Source: Erysipelotrichales bacterium (GTDB lineage: Bacteria > Bacillota_I > Bacilli_A > Erysipelotrichales > Erysipelotrichaceae). From it: a stretch of 64,000 nt of DNA. The notes under the pieces are model-generated. The model worked only from the letters and a program-made list of their open reading frames with translations. It ran no database searches and was not told the origin of the DNA. The position numbers and the translations under genes are program-made. Numbering within the stretch: the first letter of the stretch is position 1; every line of letters starts with the position of its first letter. The stretch lies in the NCBI GenBank assembly GCA_910576855.1, contig CAJTJP010000001.1, forward strand, positions 124,001-188,000, written 5' to 3'. Shown here one piece after another: positions 1-10,131 of the stretch.

Positions 1-3000
1 AGCTTCGTATAATCGATCACGCCATTTCTGCACCGATCATAGCGTCAAAAACTGGAAACTATGCAAAAGGAGACACGATTAAAATTGATTATACAAATGC
101 AATTCCTGGTCAGCATATCTCGGCATTACTCTTTGATAGGAGTGGAAATATTGCATTCTATCAGAATTTTGATGTGAGTACAGCCACGGGACAAATAGAA
201 ATAGATACGAGCGGTTTTAATGTCGGAGATAATTTTGTGATCAAATTGGTCAATGAATTTGAAACAGGAGATAATCAGCCGAATGCAGTATCAGATTTTA
301 GTAACAACGTATACGATGTGACCATCGTAGAACCGCATAAGCTTACTTATACCAAAACACCGCAAAGCGGAGCTTCTGCAGGAATTGATTATGAATTCGG
401 TAAGAATGTGAATGCCGGTCAGGCAGTAGGTAAGGTTACGGCGAGTCCAACCGGTGTAACTCCGCTGACATATAGTGTAGAAACTAACGGTGATAATACT
501 TATCAAAATTTTGAAATTGATGGTTTAGATTCTAATAATGCTTCAAGCAATACACCGCTGAATGTGAAAATCAAAAGCGGAGCGCCTGATTTAGTAAATG
601 GCGGGTTGAAGGCAGGGAATTATAAATTTTGTATCACTGCAGTAGATGCGAATGGTTATCCTGTCGATACAAGCGGTAATCCGACCGAAAAGGTTTGTAC
701 CTCATTTACGGTAGAAAAGACAAATCCGACGATTGCTTTTGATGATCCGAGTACTACTAAGAAATCAATCGCAGATGCTGCTACTGCTTGGAATGAAACA
801 GCGACTGCGACTCCAAGTACGGGGACTAAGATAACCTATAGTATTACGGGTGGTGATGTATCACTGATTTCAATTAATCCTGATACAGGAGCGATTACTT
901 ATACAGGAAGCAATGCGTTTGGTAAGGTAAAGATAAGGGCAACGGTTGATGATGATCCGACAACGGGAAATGATAATTATAATTCTGCCTTTGTTGAAAA
1001 AGAAATCGTGATCTATCGAGAGGTAGACGGAAGTGTGACACCGCATGCCAATTCATCAGATACAACGATTCCTACCTTTACAGCTTCTGATTCCAATGTC
1101 AGAACAGGGGGTATCATCGGTACGATTCACGGAACACTTGGTACACCCGATACGATAGGCGGAAGTACAACGACTTATCATTATGGTTTAAAACCGGGAG
1201 TAGGAAATGCGAGCTTCTTTAGTGTTGATCCAAATACCGGTGTCATCAAGACAACAGCGAATTTAGGAGTAAACAGCTATCATATCACAGTAACAGTAAG
1301 TGATAACTGGAGCACAAAGGAAATCCCGGTGACAATCAATGTAGGAGTAGCTGCGGCAGAGAATCTGAAGTTTTATGAGAACAGTACATCAAATACAGTG
1401 ATAACCTCAAAGAGTGCGTGTTTGACAGACACAGGAGTGACGGTCTACGCAACAGTCAAAGGAAGCAGTAATACCAATCCTGTGAAATACAGTATTCAAG
1501 ACGGCTCAACGAATGTGATTGAGGTAAATCCAACAAGCGGAGCGATCACGATTCACGGAGTAGGAACAGTCAAGATCGTCGCAGAGAAACAAGGAGCCGC
1601 AGGACAGGCAGATGCGATATCATATTTGACCTTCACAGTCACAGCGGGAACACAAGAATTCATTTATACAGACAGCGCAGGAAATGAGCTTCCTAAAACA
1701 AGCAACAAGTATAATGCGATCAGTGAAGTATACGCACCAAATAAAACGATTCAATTATATACGGCAGGGAATCCGACAGGCAGTACAGTAACATACCGTT
1801 TAAAGGCAGGAAGTCCGACTGATGTGATATCGGTAGACAGTACAACAGGAGAAGTAACGGTATTAAATGCGAGTATATCACCGAGTCAAATAGATAAGGT
1901 AATCGTAGAGGCAACGAGTCATGATCCTACAGGAAACTACAGTGATAAAACGATAGAGATAGCGATCAATATCACAAAGGCAAATCAAACGATATCGTTT
2001 GCGGGAATCACCTATGCGACAAGCGGAAACGGAACGGTAACACCGGTCATCAATGAACAGGATATCTCAAGTAATGCCAGCGGAGTAACGGTGAATGATA
2101 CAGATTACTTCATAACGATAGATAACAGTATCAGCACATCGATCGCATGGACGAATGACGGAGTGAACATTGACTACAGCTACAGCGGAGATAATGGGTT
2201 AGATATTCCGCTGCATGTAGAGAAGCCGGGGAATCGAAACTATAATAAGGCAGAAACAGACGGTATGATGCACATCATGGGACCGAATGAGAATACATTG
2301 GCGTTGAATCGACCGGGAAAAATCATTTACGGCGATCATTTCACAATCCGAAGCCTACAGGATGACAGTAGCAGTATCAATGTGAAATATACGTTCGAGG
2401 TAGATAACACAACGTATATCTCAAATGCGACAGTAACCGGCAACAAAGCGGAATTTGATGCATTAAAGTACAGCGGAAGTACAAATATCCAAATCAAGGT
2501 GACAAGAACGGCAGACGGAGAGGTACCGTTAAGTAAAACGATAAGTGTACAGGTGTTGCCGAAACCGATCGAAATCATCATTGATGATAAAGAGAAGTAT
2601 AAAGGAGAAGTGAATCCGACATTAACTTATCAAGACTTCAGAAGTCAGTTAGTATCATGGAACGGGGTACAGGATATCATCGAGGAAAATGATATCAAGC
2701 TGAGTACTACGGCGACAACAAACAGTAATGCAGGAACTTATCCGATTAAGGGAGACAGTAACCTATTAAATACAGCTTATCCAAACTATACCTTTACATT
2801 CAAAGAGGGAACACTGAAAGTCAAAGAGGAGAACATACAGGACAACTGGTATCATTTAGAGCTTGATGACGGAAGCAATACCTTATATACAGGCGGATGG
2901 ACAAATAAGGATGTGAACATCATCAGCGGTCACAACGAGTATACCAATCTATCCTTAGACCAAAGCACATGGAAGCCAAACCAAGTCACAGTGGCAAAAG

Positions 3001-4421
3001 AGGGAGAAACGAACCAAAGCTTTTGGATGAAAAAGGACAGCGGAGCGATCACGAAAGAGAAACAGGAAATCATCAAGATTGATAAGACAGCTCCAAAGGT
3101 CAAAGGATTCAAGGCGAAGGATACCAACAACACCTTACAAAACATTATCAACAAGCTGACAGGCGGAATCTTCTTTAAGCCGGGAACCTCATTTGAGATA
3201 ACGACAAGTGATGCGAAGGATGATTTAAAGGTAAGCGGAACAAAGGAACTCAGCTATAAAATATACAAGCTGACTGATGGCAATGAGGAAGCAATCAAAG
3301 ACGGAACATTGACCGTAACGAATGAAAAGGCAAAGATAACGATCAGTGAAACAGTAGGAAAATACAAGATATGTGTGATACCTACGGACAACGCAGGAAA
3401 TACGAATGCCGAAACCTGTCATGAGGTGGAGCTTAAGAAAATTGATGTGGATGTAGACAAAGACGGTAAACCGGATTTCAATGATCCTGATGGTGATGGC
3501 TGTCCTGATTTAAACATCAAATGGAAAGACCCAAATGATGAAAGTAAATGGATCGTCATCAACGGAGACAGAAATAATGACGGCATCCCTGATTTGAATA
3601 TCGACAGTGACGGCGACGGCAAGCCGGACTTGAATATTGATACCGACAATGATGGTAAACCGGACCTTAACCTAGTGATTCTAAAGAAAAGCGATTGGAA
3701 ACCGACAAAGTGTGTCAAACAAGATGATGATAACGGAATTCTTGAGGAGTATTGTACAGGTACAAGCGTTAAGGCAGTAATTAATGTTGATACGGATAAC
3801 GATGGAATCCCTAATGTCAACATTGACAGTGACGGTGATATGAAGGCAGATATTAATATCTCAAAGGATGGTATCAATCCTAATATTAATATCGTAGAGC
3901 TTACTAATTGGATGCCTGATAAAAACTATACCTATCAAAAATTCAGTTACGATACAATGAAGGATATCAAGCCGTTACTTAACATTGATTCAGACAAAGA
4001 CGGCAGACCGGATATCAACATTGATTTAGACGGTGATGGTAATCCCGATATCAACATCGATGTGGATGGAGATGGAATCCCTGATATCGATATAGACAGT
4101 GACGGTGATGGAAAGCCTGATGTAAATGTAGATACGGACGGAGACGGTAAGCCTAACGAAAATATTCATGAAATCACAGAATGGAAACCAAATAAAAATG
4201 TCGATGGAGATTTACCATACGATACAATGGATTTCAGTGAACCAACGAAACCGACTGAGCCCAATCCTTCAGTAAAGGGACAATATAATCCTGCGACAAG
4301 CATGGGCGGAGCTAATACCGGAGATAATACGAATTTAATGTTATACATCAGTTTAACTATGCTTATGATCGGTTTAATAAACTATCTGATATATAAATAT
4401 AAGAAAGATACATTTCAATAA
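1..4421 (+). CDS. Giant cell-surface protein, copy 1 (5' end outside window)
   Basis: The frame is open from the left edge (codons from base 3), so the gene starts upstream; the GTG at 174 is internal. About 1472 residues are visible. In order: the end of a variable head, Ig/cadherin-like stalk domains (phrases such as PDTGAITYTG), an MBG-like segment (IIIDDKEKYKGEVNPTLTYQ), a region with TAPKVKG-type Ig repeats, then TSP3-like calcium-binding repeats of the DxDxDGxPD kind (about 3445-4260), and a C-terminal membrane helix followed by KYKK. No LPxTG is present; GANTGD stands where LPxTG would be, with NPATS just before it. Likely a wall- or membrane-anchored adhesin on the outer surface. It is followed 145 bases later by a paralogue. 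Ligand unknown. The family assignment rests on domain style only. Confidence 0.85.
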   Translation, partial: LRIIDHAISAPIIASKTGNYAKGDTIKIDYTNAIPGQHISALLFDRSGNIAFYQNFDVSTATGQIEIDTSGFNVGDNFVIKLVNEFETGDNQPNAVSDFSNNVYDVTIVEPHKLTYTKTPQSGASAGIDYEFGKNVNAGQAVGKVTASPTGVTPLTYSVETNGDNTYQNFEIDGLDSNNASSNTPLNVKIKSGAPDLVNGGLKAGNYKFCITAVDANGYPVDTSGNPTEKVCTSFTVEKTNPTIAFDDPSTTKKSIADAATAWNETATATPSTGTKITYSITGGDVSLISINPDTGAITYTGSNAFGKVKIRATVDDDPTTGNDNYNSAFVEKEIVIYREVDGSVTPHANSSDTTIPTFTASDSNVRTGGIIGTIHGTLGTPDTIGGSTTTYHYGLKPGVGNASFFSVDPNTGVIKTTANLGVNSYHITVTVSDNWSTKEIPVTINVGVAAAENLKFYENSTSNTVITSKSACLTDTGVTVYATVKGSSNTNPVKYSIQDGSTNVIEVNPTSGAITIHGVGTVKIVAEKQGAAGQADAISYLTFTVTAGTQEFIYTDSAGNELPKTSNKYNAISEVYAPNKTIQLYTAGNPTGSTVTYRLKAGSPTDVISVDSTTGEVTVLNASISPSQIDKVIVEATSHDPTGNYSDKTIEIAINITKANQTISFAGITYATSGNGTVTPVINEQDISSNASGVTVNDTDYFITIDNSISTSIAWTNDGVNIDYSYSGDNGLDIPLHVEKPGNRNYNKAETDGMMHIMGPNENTLALNRPGKIIYGDHFTIRSLQDDSSSINVKYTFEVDNTTYISNATVTGNKAEFDALKYSGSTNIQIKVTRTADGEVPLSKTISVQVLPKPIEIIIDDKEKYKGEVNPTLTYQDFRSQLVSWNGVQDIIEENDIKLSTTATTNSNAGTYPIKGDSNLLNTAYPNYTFTFKEGTLKVKEENIQDNWYHLELDDGSNTLYTGGWTNKDVNIISGHNEYTNLSLDQSTWKPNQVTVAKEGETNQSFWMKKDSGAITKEKQEIIKIDKTAPKVKGFKAKDTNNTLQNIINKLTGGIFFKPGTSFEITTSDAKDDLKVSGTKELSYKIYKLTDGNEEAIKDGTLTVTNEKAKITISETVGKYKICVIPTDNAGNTNAETCHEVELKKIDVDVDKDGKPDFNDPDGDGCPDLNIKWKDPNDESKWIVINGDRNNDGIPDLNIDSDGDGKPDLNIDTDNDGKPDLNLVILKKSDWKPTKCVKQDDDNGILEEYCTGTSVKAVINVDTDNDGIPNVNIDSDGDMKADINISKDGINPNINIVELTNWMPDKNYTYQKFSYDTMKDIKPLLNIDSDKDGRPDINIDLDGDGNPDINIDVDGDGIPDIDIDSDGDGKPDVNVDTDGDGKPNENIHEITEWKPNKNVDGDLPYDTMDFSEPTKPTEPNPSVKGQYNPATSMGGANTGDNTNLMLYISLTMLMIGLINYLIYKYKKDTFQ
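3440..4260 (+). repeat. TSP3-like DxDxDGxPD repeat region of copy 1
   Basis: Tandem Asp-rich units (DVDKDGKPDFNDPDGDGCPD, then NIDSDGDGKPDLNIDTD and similar). They match thrombospondin type 3/calcium-binding spacing. Nearly the same DNA lies at 8810-9640, and related versions at 52570-53400 and 57910-58100. Confidence 0.75.
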
Positions 4422-4427
4422 ATAAAA

Positions 4428-4443
4428 GTCTAGTTAGGTAGAC
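4428..4443. promoter_or_regulatory. Imperfect dyad gtcta-N6-tagac after copy 1
   Basis: Inverted half-sites gtcta and tagac sit directly after the stop codon of copy 1. The same arrangement occurs at 53570-53585 after copy 3. In both places it lies 104 bases ahead of the stronger GTCTACA-N2 dyad, so it may be a second weak operator. Function is inferred only. Confidence 0.35.
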
Positions 4444-4450
4444 GATTCTG

Positions 4451-4486
4451 AACAGGTGTTTTTTAATCAAAAATGCCTGTTTTTCT
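4451..4486 (+). terminator. Intrinsic terminator after surface protein copy 1
   Basis: The stem AACAGGTGTTTTT pairs with AAAAATGCCTGTT (13 pairs, two G-U) and is followed by a T run. The same hairpin occurs after copy 3 (53592-53630). Confidence 0.75.
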
Positions 4487-4531
4487 ATTAAGAAACATAT
4501 ATTTCAATAACTTTTTCCTATCTCTCTTTAA

Positions 4532-4547
4532 GTCTACATTTGTAGAC
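4532..4547. promoter_or_regulatory. BlaI/CopY-type operator palindrome
   Basis: Perfect dyad GTCTACA-TT-TGTAGAC with core TACATTTGTA, 19 bases before the ATG of copy 2. TACA-N2-TGTA is the known recognition core of the BlaI/MecI/CopY repressor family. An exact counterpart lies at 48093-48108 and a degenerate one at 53674-53689. No BlaI-type gene is in this window. Confidence 0.6.
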
Positions 4548-4566
4548 AATAAGAGAGGAGACCAAC

Positions 4567-7500
4567 ATGAAAAAGAAAATATTAGTTGTATTTATAATGC
4601 TGCTCATAGCCTTTTCAATAGGCTATACGTATTATAACCAAAACTTAAATGCTGCATCAGCACTGAATGTCGCTCAGCTGAAAACAGGTTATCAGGTTGT
4701 AATAGGGACTGATGCTTCCAACCAGGAAATCATATGGGATGTTCATGCGCCGATTGCTTCCGGTTACACACTCTCTACAAAAACAGACAGAGTCAATCTG
4801 TGTACCAGTGCAACAAACAATTTTTCACAGCCGGCAGCTACAGTTGCGGCATATTGTGATTTTGTAAGTACGGTGCCGGGTAAGCATGATTCTCCTGTTT
4901 ATGTTTCCGCAAAGGCCTTTGACGATGCATTTTATGCCGGTAATCAAAATAATGATTTTGAAAAAACAGATATCATCGATCAAACAAATATATCAGTCGG
5001 AGGGTTAAAGCGAGCCTTTATACCTTCTCCTGAACAAATAGATAACGGCGGAACACTCGGTATCACAAACAGAGCACAATTACTTGATGCCGGAAACAGC
5101 TATTTTGCGCTGTCAAAGCCTGTGTACGATGCATATAGTCCCGGCGGCTTCGGCTCCGGTATATGCGGTCCATTTTTCAGAACCGGATATTCAGCACCGG
5201 GCGGATATGCTTATGCAGATTGGGTAGAGTTTACATGGGCCTATCATAAGAACAATGCAGGCGGTTGGTTTATGGCCGATGTTCGCCCATTTATTCAAAT
5301 TGACAATAACCGCATTACTGCAGTATTGGATGCAAACTATCAAAAGGATACATTATACGATATTCAAAATCAAGGGAATGTATTTAAAATACGCTATGAG
5401 GATGCAGCATACAGCGTAGTATTTACAGATATAAAATATCACGGTAACTCCGTAAGCGGAAAAAAGGTGATACGGGATGAAATCGTTCAATTAGATGCCT
5501 ATGCTTCAGATACCTTATGTGTTTATATTTTCGATAATACAGGTACAAATTTATTGTACTATAAGGCACTGAGCGGGAATCAACTGGATTTAAACGGTAT
5601 CCCGACCGGTGAATACAAAATCGCAGTAGCGAATGAACATTTTGATACAACGTCTGACCGCCCGACAAAATCCTCTCAGATTTCATCGATGAAAAGTTTA
5701 GAGATTGTTGCTCCTCATCAGATTTCATATAACAGGCAGCCGCAAAGCGGCGCAAGCGCAGGAAAGGATTATGAGTTTTCTAAGAATGTAAATGCGTCGC
5801 AAAAGGTGGGAGAAGTCAATGTTATTTCACTTGGCGCACATCCGCTGACTTATACATTAGAAAGCAACGGAGGTGACAACACCTACAAGAACTTTGAGAT
5901 TGACGGATTGAGCAGCGGTGCTTCAAGCAGTACAAGTTTAGATGTGAAAATAAAAAGTAATGCGCCTGATTTAGTAAATGGAGGATTGAAGGCAGGAACC
6001 TATAAATTCTGTATAAATGCTAAGGATGCGAACGGTGATCCTGTGACTGCTACTTCAGATTCTAGGGTCTGTACCTCATTTACGGTAGAAAAGACAAATA
6101 CAACAATTTCCTTTGATGACACGAGTACTACCAAGAAATCAATCGCAGCTGCAGCTACAGCTTGGAATGAAACCGCAACTGCGACTCCTAATGCAGATAC
6201 TAAGATAACGTATAGTGTAAGTGGTGGGGATATTTCCTTGGTTACGATAGACCCGGATACCGGAGCCCTTACCTATAGAGGAGGCGGTGCATATGGCAAG
6301 GTAAAGATAAGGGCAACGGTAGATGATGATCCAAGTACAGGAAATGATAATTATAATTCTGCCTTTGTTGAAAAAGAAATCGTAATCTACCGTGAGGTAG
6401 ACGGAAGTGTAACACCGCACAGTAATTCATCAGATACAACGGTACCTACCTTTACCGCTTCTGATACGAATATAAAGACAGGCGGAGTAATCGGCACCGT
6501 ACAAGGAACACTCGGTACTCCCGATACGATCGGCGGCAGTACGACTACCTACAGTTATGCAATGAAGTCGGGAGCCAACAGCAGCTTCTTTCATGTGAAT
6601 CCAAACAGCGGTGTTATTACTACAAATGTGAATTTGGCTGTAGGGTCTTATAGCTTTGTGGTTACAGTAAGTGATCACTGGAGCAGTAAGGATGTTACGG
6701 TTACTGTCAATGTCGGAATGTCGGCGGCAGAGAATCTGAAGTTTTATGAGAACAGCAGCTCAAATACGATGATAACGACAAAGAGTGTGAAGGCAACAGA
6801 TACCGGAGTTGTCGTATATGCGACTGTAAAGGGAAGCACCAATAATAATCCGGTTACTTATCGAATCAAGGATGGCTCAACAAATGTAATCACAGTGAAT
6901 CCGAGCAGCGGAGCGATAACGATCAACGGAGTAGGAACGGTCATCATTGTCGCAGAGAAAAACGGAGCTGCAGGACAGGCCAACGCAAGTGCTGAGCTGA
7001 CCTTTACAGTCACAGCGGGAACACAGAATTTCATCTATACAGATAACGCAGGAAATGAACTTCCTAAAACAAGCAACAAGTATAATGCGATCAGTGAAGT
7101 ATACGCACCAAATAAAACGATTCAATTATATACGGCAGGGAATCCAACAGGCTCTACAGTAACCTACAAACTGAAAAACGGAAGTCCGACCGATGTGATA
7201 TCGGTAAGTCCGACAGGGTTAGTAACAATACTGAATGCGAGTATTTCACCAAGTCAAATAGGCAAGGTCATTGTAGAAGCAACGAGTCATGATCCGAGCG
7301 GAAATTACGCAGATAAAACGATCGAACTGCCGATCAATATCACAAAAGCAAATCAAACGATATCGTTTGCGGGAATCACCTATGCGACAAGCGGAAACGG
7401 AACGGTAACGCCTGTCATCAATGAACAGGATATTTCAAGTAATGAAGGCGGAGTAACGGTGAATGATACCGATTACTATATCACGATTGATTCAAGCATA

Positions 7501-9804
7501 AGTACATCGATCGCATGGACGAATGACGGAGTGAATATCGAATACAGCTACAGCGGAAATAATGGGTTAGATATCCCGCTGCATGTGGAGAAGCCGGGTA
7601 ATCGAAACTACAACAAGGTAGAAACAGACGGCATGATGCACATCATGGGTCCGAATGAGAATACATTGGCGATCAATCGACCGGGCAAAATCATCTATGG
7701 CGATCACTTCACAATTCGAAGTCTGCAGGATGATTCAAGCAGTACGAATGTACAGTATACCTTTGCGGTAGACAATACGACCTACATCTCCAATCCGATA
7801 GTAACGGGAAACAAAGCGGAATTTGATGCGTTGAAGTACAGCGGAAGTACAAGCATTCAAATCAAGGTGACAAGAACGGCAGATGGAGAAGTACCGCTAA
7901 GTAAAACGATAACGGTACAGGTACTTCCAAAACCAATCGAAATCATCATCGATGATAAGGCAAAACTGAAGGGAGAATCCAATCCTACGCTAACGTATCA
8001 AGACTTCAAATCACAGCTAGTCACATGGAGCGGAGTACAAGATGTGATACAGGCAAATGATATCAAGCTGAGTACTACAGCGAAAACAAACAGCAATGCA
8101 GGAGCTTATCCAATCAAGGGAGACAGTAACACATTAAACAAGACTTATCCAAATTACAGCTTTACTTTTAAAGAGGGAACCTTAAAAATAACTGAGGAAA
8201 ACATTGAGGATGATTGGTATCATTTAGAGCTTGATGACGGAAACAACACCTTATATACAGGCGGATGGACAAATAAGGATGTGAACATCATCAGCGATCA
8301 CAGTGATTATAGTAACCTATCGTTAGATCAAAGCACATGGAAGCCGAATCAAGTAACAGTCACAAAAGAAGGTGAGAATAATCAAAGCTTTTGGATGAAA
8401 AAGAACAGTGGAGCGATCACGAAAGAGAAACAGGAAATCATCAAGATTGATAAGACAGCTCCGAAGGTCAAAGGAATCAAGGCGAAGGATACCAACAACA
8501 AACTTCAAGATATCATCAATAAACTAAGCGGCGGAATCTTCTTTAAGCCGGGAACAGCGTTTGAGATTACGACCGATGATTCCAAAGATAATTTGAAGGT
8601 AAGCGGCACAAAAGAAATCGAATATAAGGTATATAAAATTGTAGACGGAGCCGAGGAACCAATCAAGGCCGGAACACTAGCTGTCACAAGTGAAAAGGCA
8701 AGCATTACAATCAGTGAAACAGTAGGAAAATACAAGGTATGCGTAATACCTACCGACAATGCAGGAAACACAAATACCGAGAGCTGTCATGAGGTAACCT
8801 TAAAGAAAATCGATGTGGATGTAGACAAAGACGGTAAACCGGATTTCAATGATCCTGATGGTGATGGCTGTCCTGATTTAAACATCAAATGGAAAGACCC
8901 AAATGATGAAAGTAAATGGATCGTAATCAACGGAGACAGAAATAATGACGGCATCCCTGATTTGAATATCGACAGTGACGGCGACGGCAAGCCGGACTTG
9001 AATATTGATACCGACAATGATGGTAAACCGGACCTTAACCTAGTGATTCTAAAGAAAAGCGATTGGAAACCGACAAAGTGTGTCAAACAAGATGATGATA
9101 ACGGAATTCTTGAGGAGTATTGTACAGGTACAAGCGTTAAGGCAGTAATTAATGTTGATACCGATAATGATGGAATCCCTAATGTCAACATTGACAGTGA
9201 CGGTGATATGAAGGCAGATATCAATATCTCAAAGGACGGTATCAATCCTAATATTAATATCGTAGAGCTTACTAATTGGATGCCTGATAAAAACTATACC
9301 TATCAAAAATTCAGTTACGATACAATGAAGGATATCAAGCCGTTACTTAACATTGATTCAGACAAAGACGGCAGACCGGATATCAACATTGATTTAGACG
9401 GTAATGGTAATCCCGATATCAACATCGATGTGGATGGAGATGGCATCCCTGATATCGATATAGACAGTGACGGTGATGGCAAACCTGATGTAAATGTAGA
9501 TACGGACGGAGACGGTAAGCCTAACGAAAATATTCATGAAATCACAGAGTGGAAACCAAATAAAAATGTCGATGGAGATTTACCATACGATACAATGGAT
9601 TTTAGTGAACCAACGAAACCGACTGAGCCCAATCCTTCAGTAAAGGGACAATATAATCCTGCGACAAGCATGGGAGGAGCTAATACTGGAGATACAACAA
9701 ATTTATTCTTATATAAAGGTTTATGCAGCTTCACAATCGCAACTCTATTGTATCTGATTTTTAAAAGGAAATATGATTCCGATACAAATGACAGATCATT
9801 CTAA
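4567..9804 (+). CDS. Giant cell-surface protein, copy 2
   Basis: 1745 residues. ATG is preceded by AGAGAGGAG at good spacing. Residues 1-30 form a signal peptide (Lys-rich start, hydrophobic core, ending NLNAA). Residues about 31-380 are a head domain not shared with the other copies. Then come the shared stalk: LTYTLE/cadherin-like and Big-like domains, an MBG-like domain (IIIDDKAKLKGESNPTLTYQ) and Ig-like repeats (IDKTAPKVKG). TSP3-like repeats occupy about 1415-1690. The C-terminal helix (about 1712-1730) is followed by KRKYD. The sorting-like motif is NPATS..GANTGD rather than LPxTG. Probably a secreted, surface-held adhesin. It has its own operator-like palindrome upstream and a terminator after it, so it can be transcribed alone. 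Confidence 0.85.
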   Translation: MKKKILVVFIMLLIAFSIGYTYYNQNLNAASALNVAQLKTGYQVVIGTDASNQEIIWDVHAPIASGYTLSTKTDRVNLCTSATNNFSQPAATVAAYCDFVSTVPGKHDSPVYVSAKAFDDAFYAGNQNNDFEKTDIIDQTNISVGGLKRAFIPSPEQIDNGGTLGITNRAQLLDAGNSYFALSKPVYDAYSPGGFGSGICGPFFRTGYSAPGGYAYADWVEFTWAYHKNNAGGWFMADVRPFIQIDNNRITAVLDANYQKDTLYDIQNQGNVFKIRYEDAAYSVVFTDIKYHGNSVSGKKVIRDEIVQLDAYASDTLCVYIFDNTGTNLLYYKALSGNQLDLNGIPTGEYKIAVANEHFDTTSDRPTKSSQISSMKSLEIVAPHQISYNRQPQSGASAGKDYEFSKNVNASQKVGEVNVISLGAHPLTYTLESNGGDNTYKNFEIDGLSSGASSSTSLDVKIKSNAPDLVNGGLKAGTYKFCINAKDANGDPVTATSDSRVCTSFTVEKTNTTISFDDTSTTKKSIAAAATAWNETATATPNADTKITYSVSGGDISLVTIDPDTGALTYRGGGAYGKVKIRATVDDDPSTGNDNYNSAFVEKEIVIYREVDGSVTPHSNSSDTTVPTFTASDTNIKTGGVIGTVQGTLGTPDTIGGSTTTYSYAMKSGANSSFFHVNPNSGVITTNVNLAVGSYSFVVTVSDHWSSKDVTVTVNVGMSAAENLKFYENSSSNTMITTKSVKATDTGVVVYATVKGSTNNNPVTYRIKDGSTNVITVNPSSGAITINGVGTVIIVAEKNGAAGQANASAELTFTVTAGTQNFIYTDNAGNELPKTSNKYNAISEVYAPNKTIQLYTAGNPTGSTVTYKLKNGSPTDVISVSPTGLVTILNASISPSQIGKVIVEATSHDPSGNYADKTIELPINITKANQTISFAGITYATSGNGTVTPVINEQDISSNEGGVTVNDTDYYITIDSSISTSIAWTNDGVNIEYSYSGNNGLDIPLHVEKPGNRNYNKVETDGMMHIMGPNENTLAINRPGKIIYGDHFTIRSLQDDSSSTNVQYTFAVDNTTYISNPIVTGNKAEFDALKYSGSTSIQIKVTRTADGEVPLSKTITVQVLPKPIEIIIDDKAKLKGESNPTLTYQDFKSQLVTWSGVQDVIQANDIKLSTTAKTNSNAGAYPIKGDSNTLNKTYPNYSFTFKEGTLKITEENIEDDWYHLELDDGNNTLYTGGWTNKDVNIISDHSDYSNLSLDQSTWKPNQVTVTKEGENNQSFWMKKNSGAITKEKQEIIKIDKTAPKVKGIKAKDTNNKLQDIINKLSGGIFFKPGTAFEITTDDSKDNLKVSGTKEIEYKVYKIVDGAEEPIKAGTLAVTSEKASITISETVGKYKVCVIPTDNAGNTNTESCHEVTLKKIDVDVDKDGKPDFNDPDGDGCPDLNIKWKDPNDESKWIVINGDRNNDGIPDLNIDSDGDGKPDLNIDTDNDGKPDLNLVILKKSDWKPTKCVKQDDDNGILEEYCTGTSVKAVINVDTDNDGIPNVNIDSDGDMKADINISKDGINPNINIVELTNWMPDKNYTYQKFSYDTMKDIKPLLNIDSDKDGRPDINIDLDGNGNPDINIDVDGDGIPDIDIDSDGDGKPDVNVDTDGDGKPNENIHEITEWKPNKNVDGDLPYDTMDFSEPTKPTEPNPSVKGQYNPATSMGGANTGDTTNLFLYKGLCSFTIATLLYLIFKRKYDSDTNDRSF
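8812..9640 (+). repeat. TSP3-like DxDxDGxPD repeat region of copy 2
   Basis: Asp-rich repeats almost identical at DNA level to 3440-4260. The conservation is far higher than between the head domains of copies 1 and 2, which points to gene conversion or recent duplication. Confidence 0.75.
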
Positions 9805-9808
9805 CAAT

Positions 9809-9833
9809 AAAAAGGCGTTGAATGCGCCTTTTT
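9809..9833 (+). terminator. Intrinsic terminator after copy 2
   Basis: AAAAAGGCG, a 7-base loop, then CGCCTTTTT just after the stop codon at 9804. Usable in both orientations. Confidence 0.8.
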
Positions 9834-9888
9834 ACATCGATATTGAAGTTTTCGTCATTTACTTGAATATTCATATTAAAAAGCCATA

Positions 9889-10022
9889 GTAAAAGGCGCA
9901 CGTTTTTTTAGGGGAGATGCGCCTTTTACCGTATTATAGGGATAGAATGATATACGTAAATTAGGGATAGTTTAGGGGATTCATTTACGTATACGACAAG
10001 TGTAGCTTAAGCACTTGTCGTA
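9889..10022. other. Three consecutive perfect hairpins in the gene-free stretch 9805-10199
   Basis: Hairpin 1: GTAAAAGGCGCA (9889-9900) pairs with 9919-9930. Hairpin 2: TATACGTAAA (9951-9960) pairs with 9984-9993. Hairpin 3: TACGACAAGTG (9992-10002) pairs with 10012-10022. None has a clean T tail on the plus strand. They lie between the terminator of copy 2 and the helicase promoter. Could be a small structured RNA, a remnant element, or DNA-level dyads. The rest of the stretch holds only the promoter at 10132-10160. Confidence 0.45.
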
Positions 10023-10131
10023 CATAGTATAACCTATCAAAACTACGAAAAATGTCGATTTATGGAGTTTAACAAAAAAATCGTTGAAATTTATCAATTT
10101 TAGCCATAATTAAGAGGTCAAGAAAAAAGAT

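Noticed and set aside
174..176. GTG at 174 as start of surface protein copy 1
   Set aside because: The frame is open to the window edge, and upstream residues continue the same fold (KIDYTNAIPGQHISALLFDRSGNI).
3419..3877. 152-codon minus-strand frame opposite the TSP3 repeats (also at 8787 and 52555)
   Set aside because: It exists only because the repeated GAT/GAC codons read without stops on the other strand; the product is Ser/Pro/Leu low-complexity and follows the repeat period.
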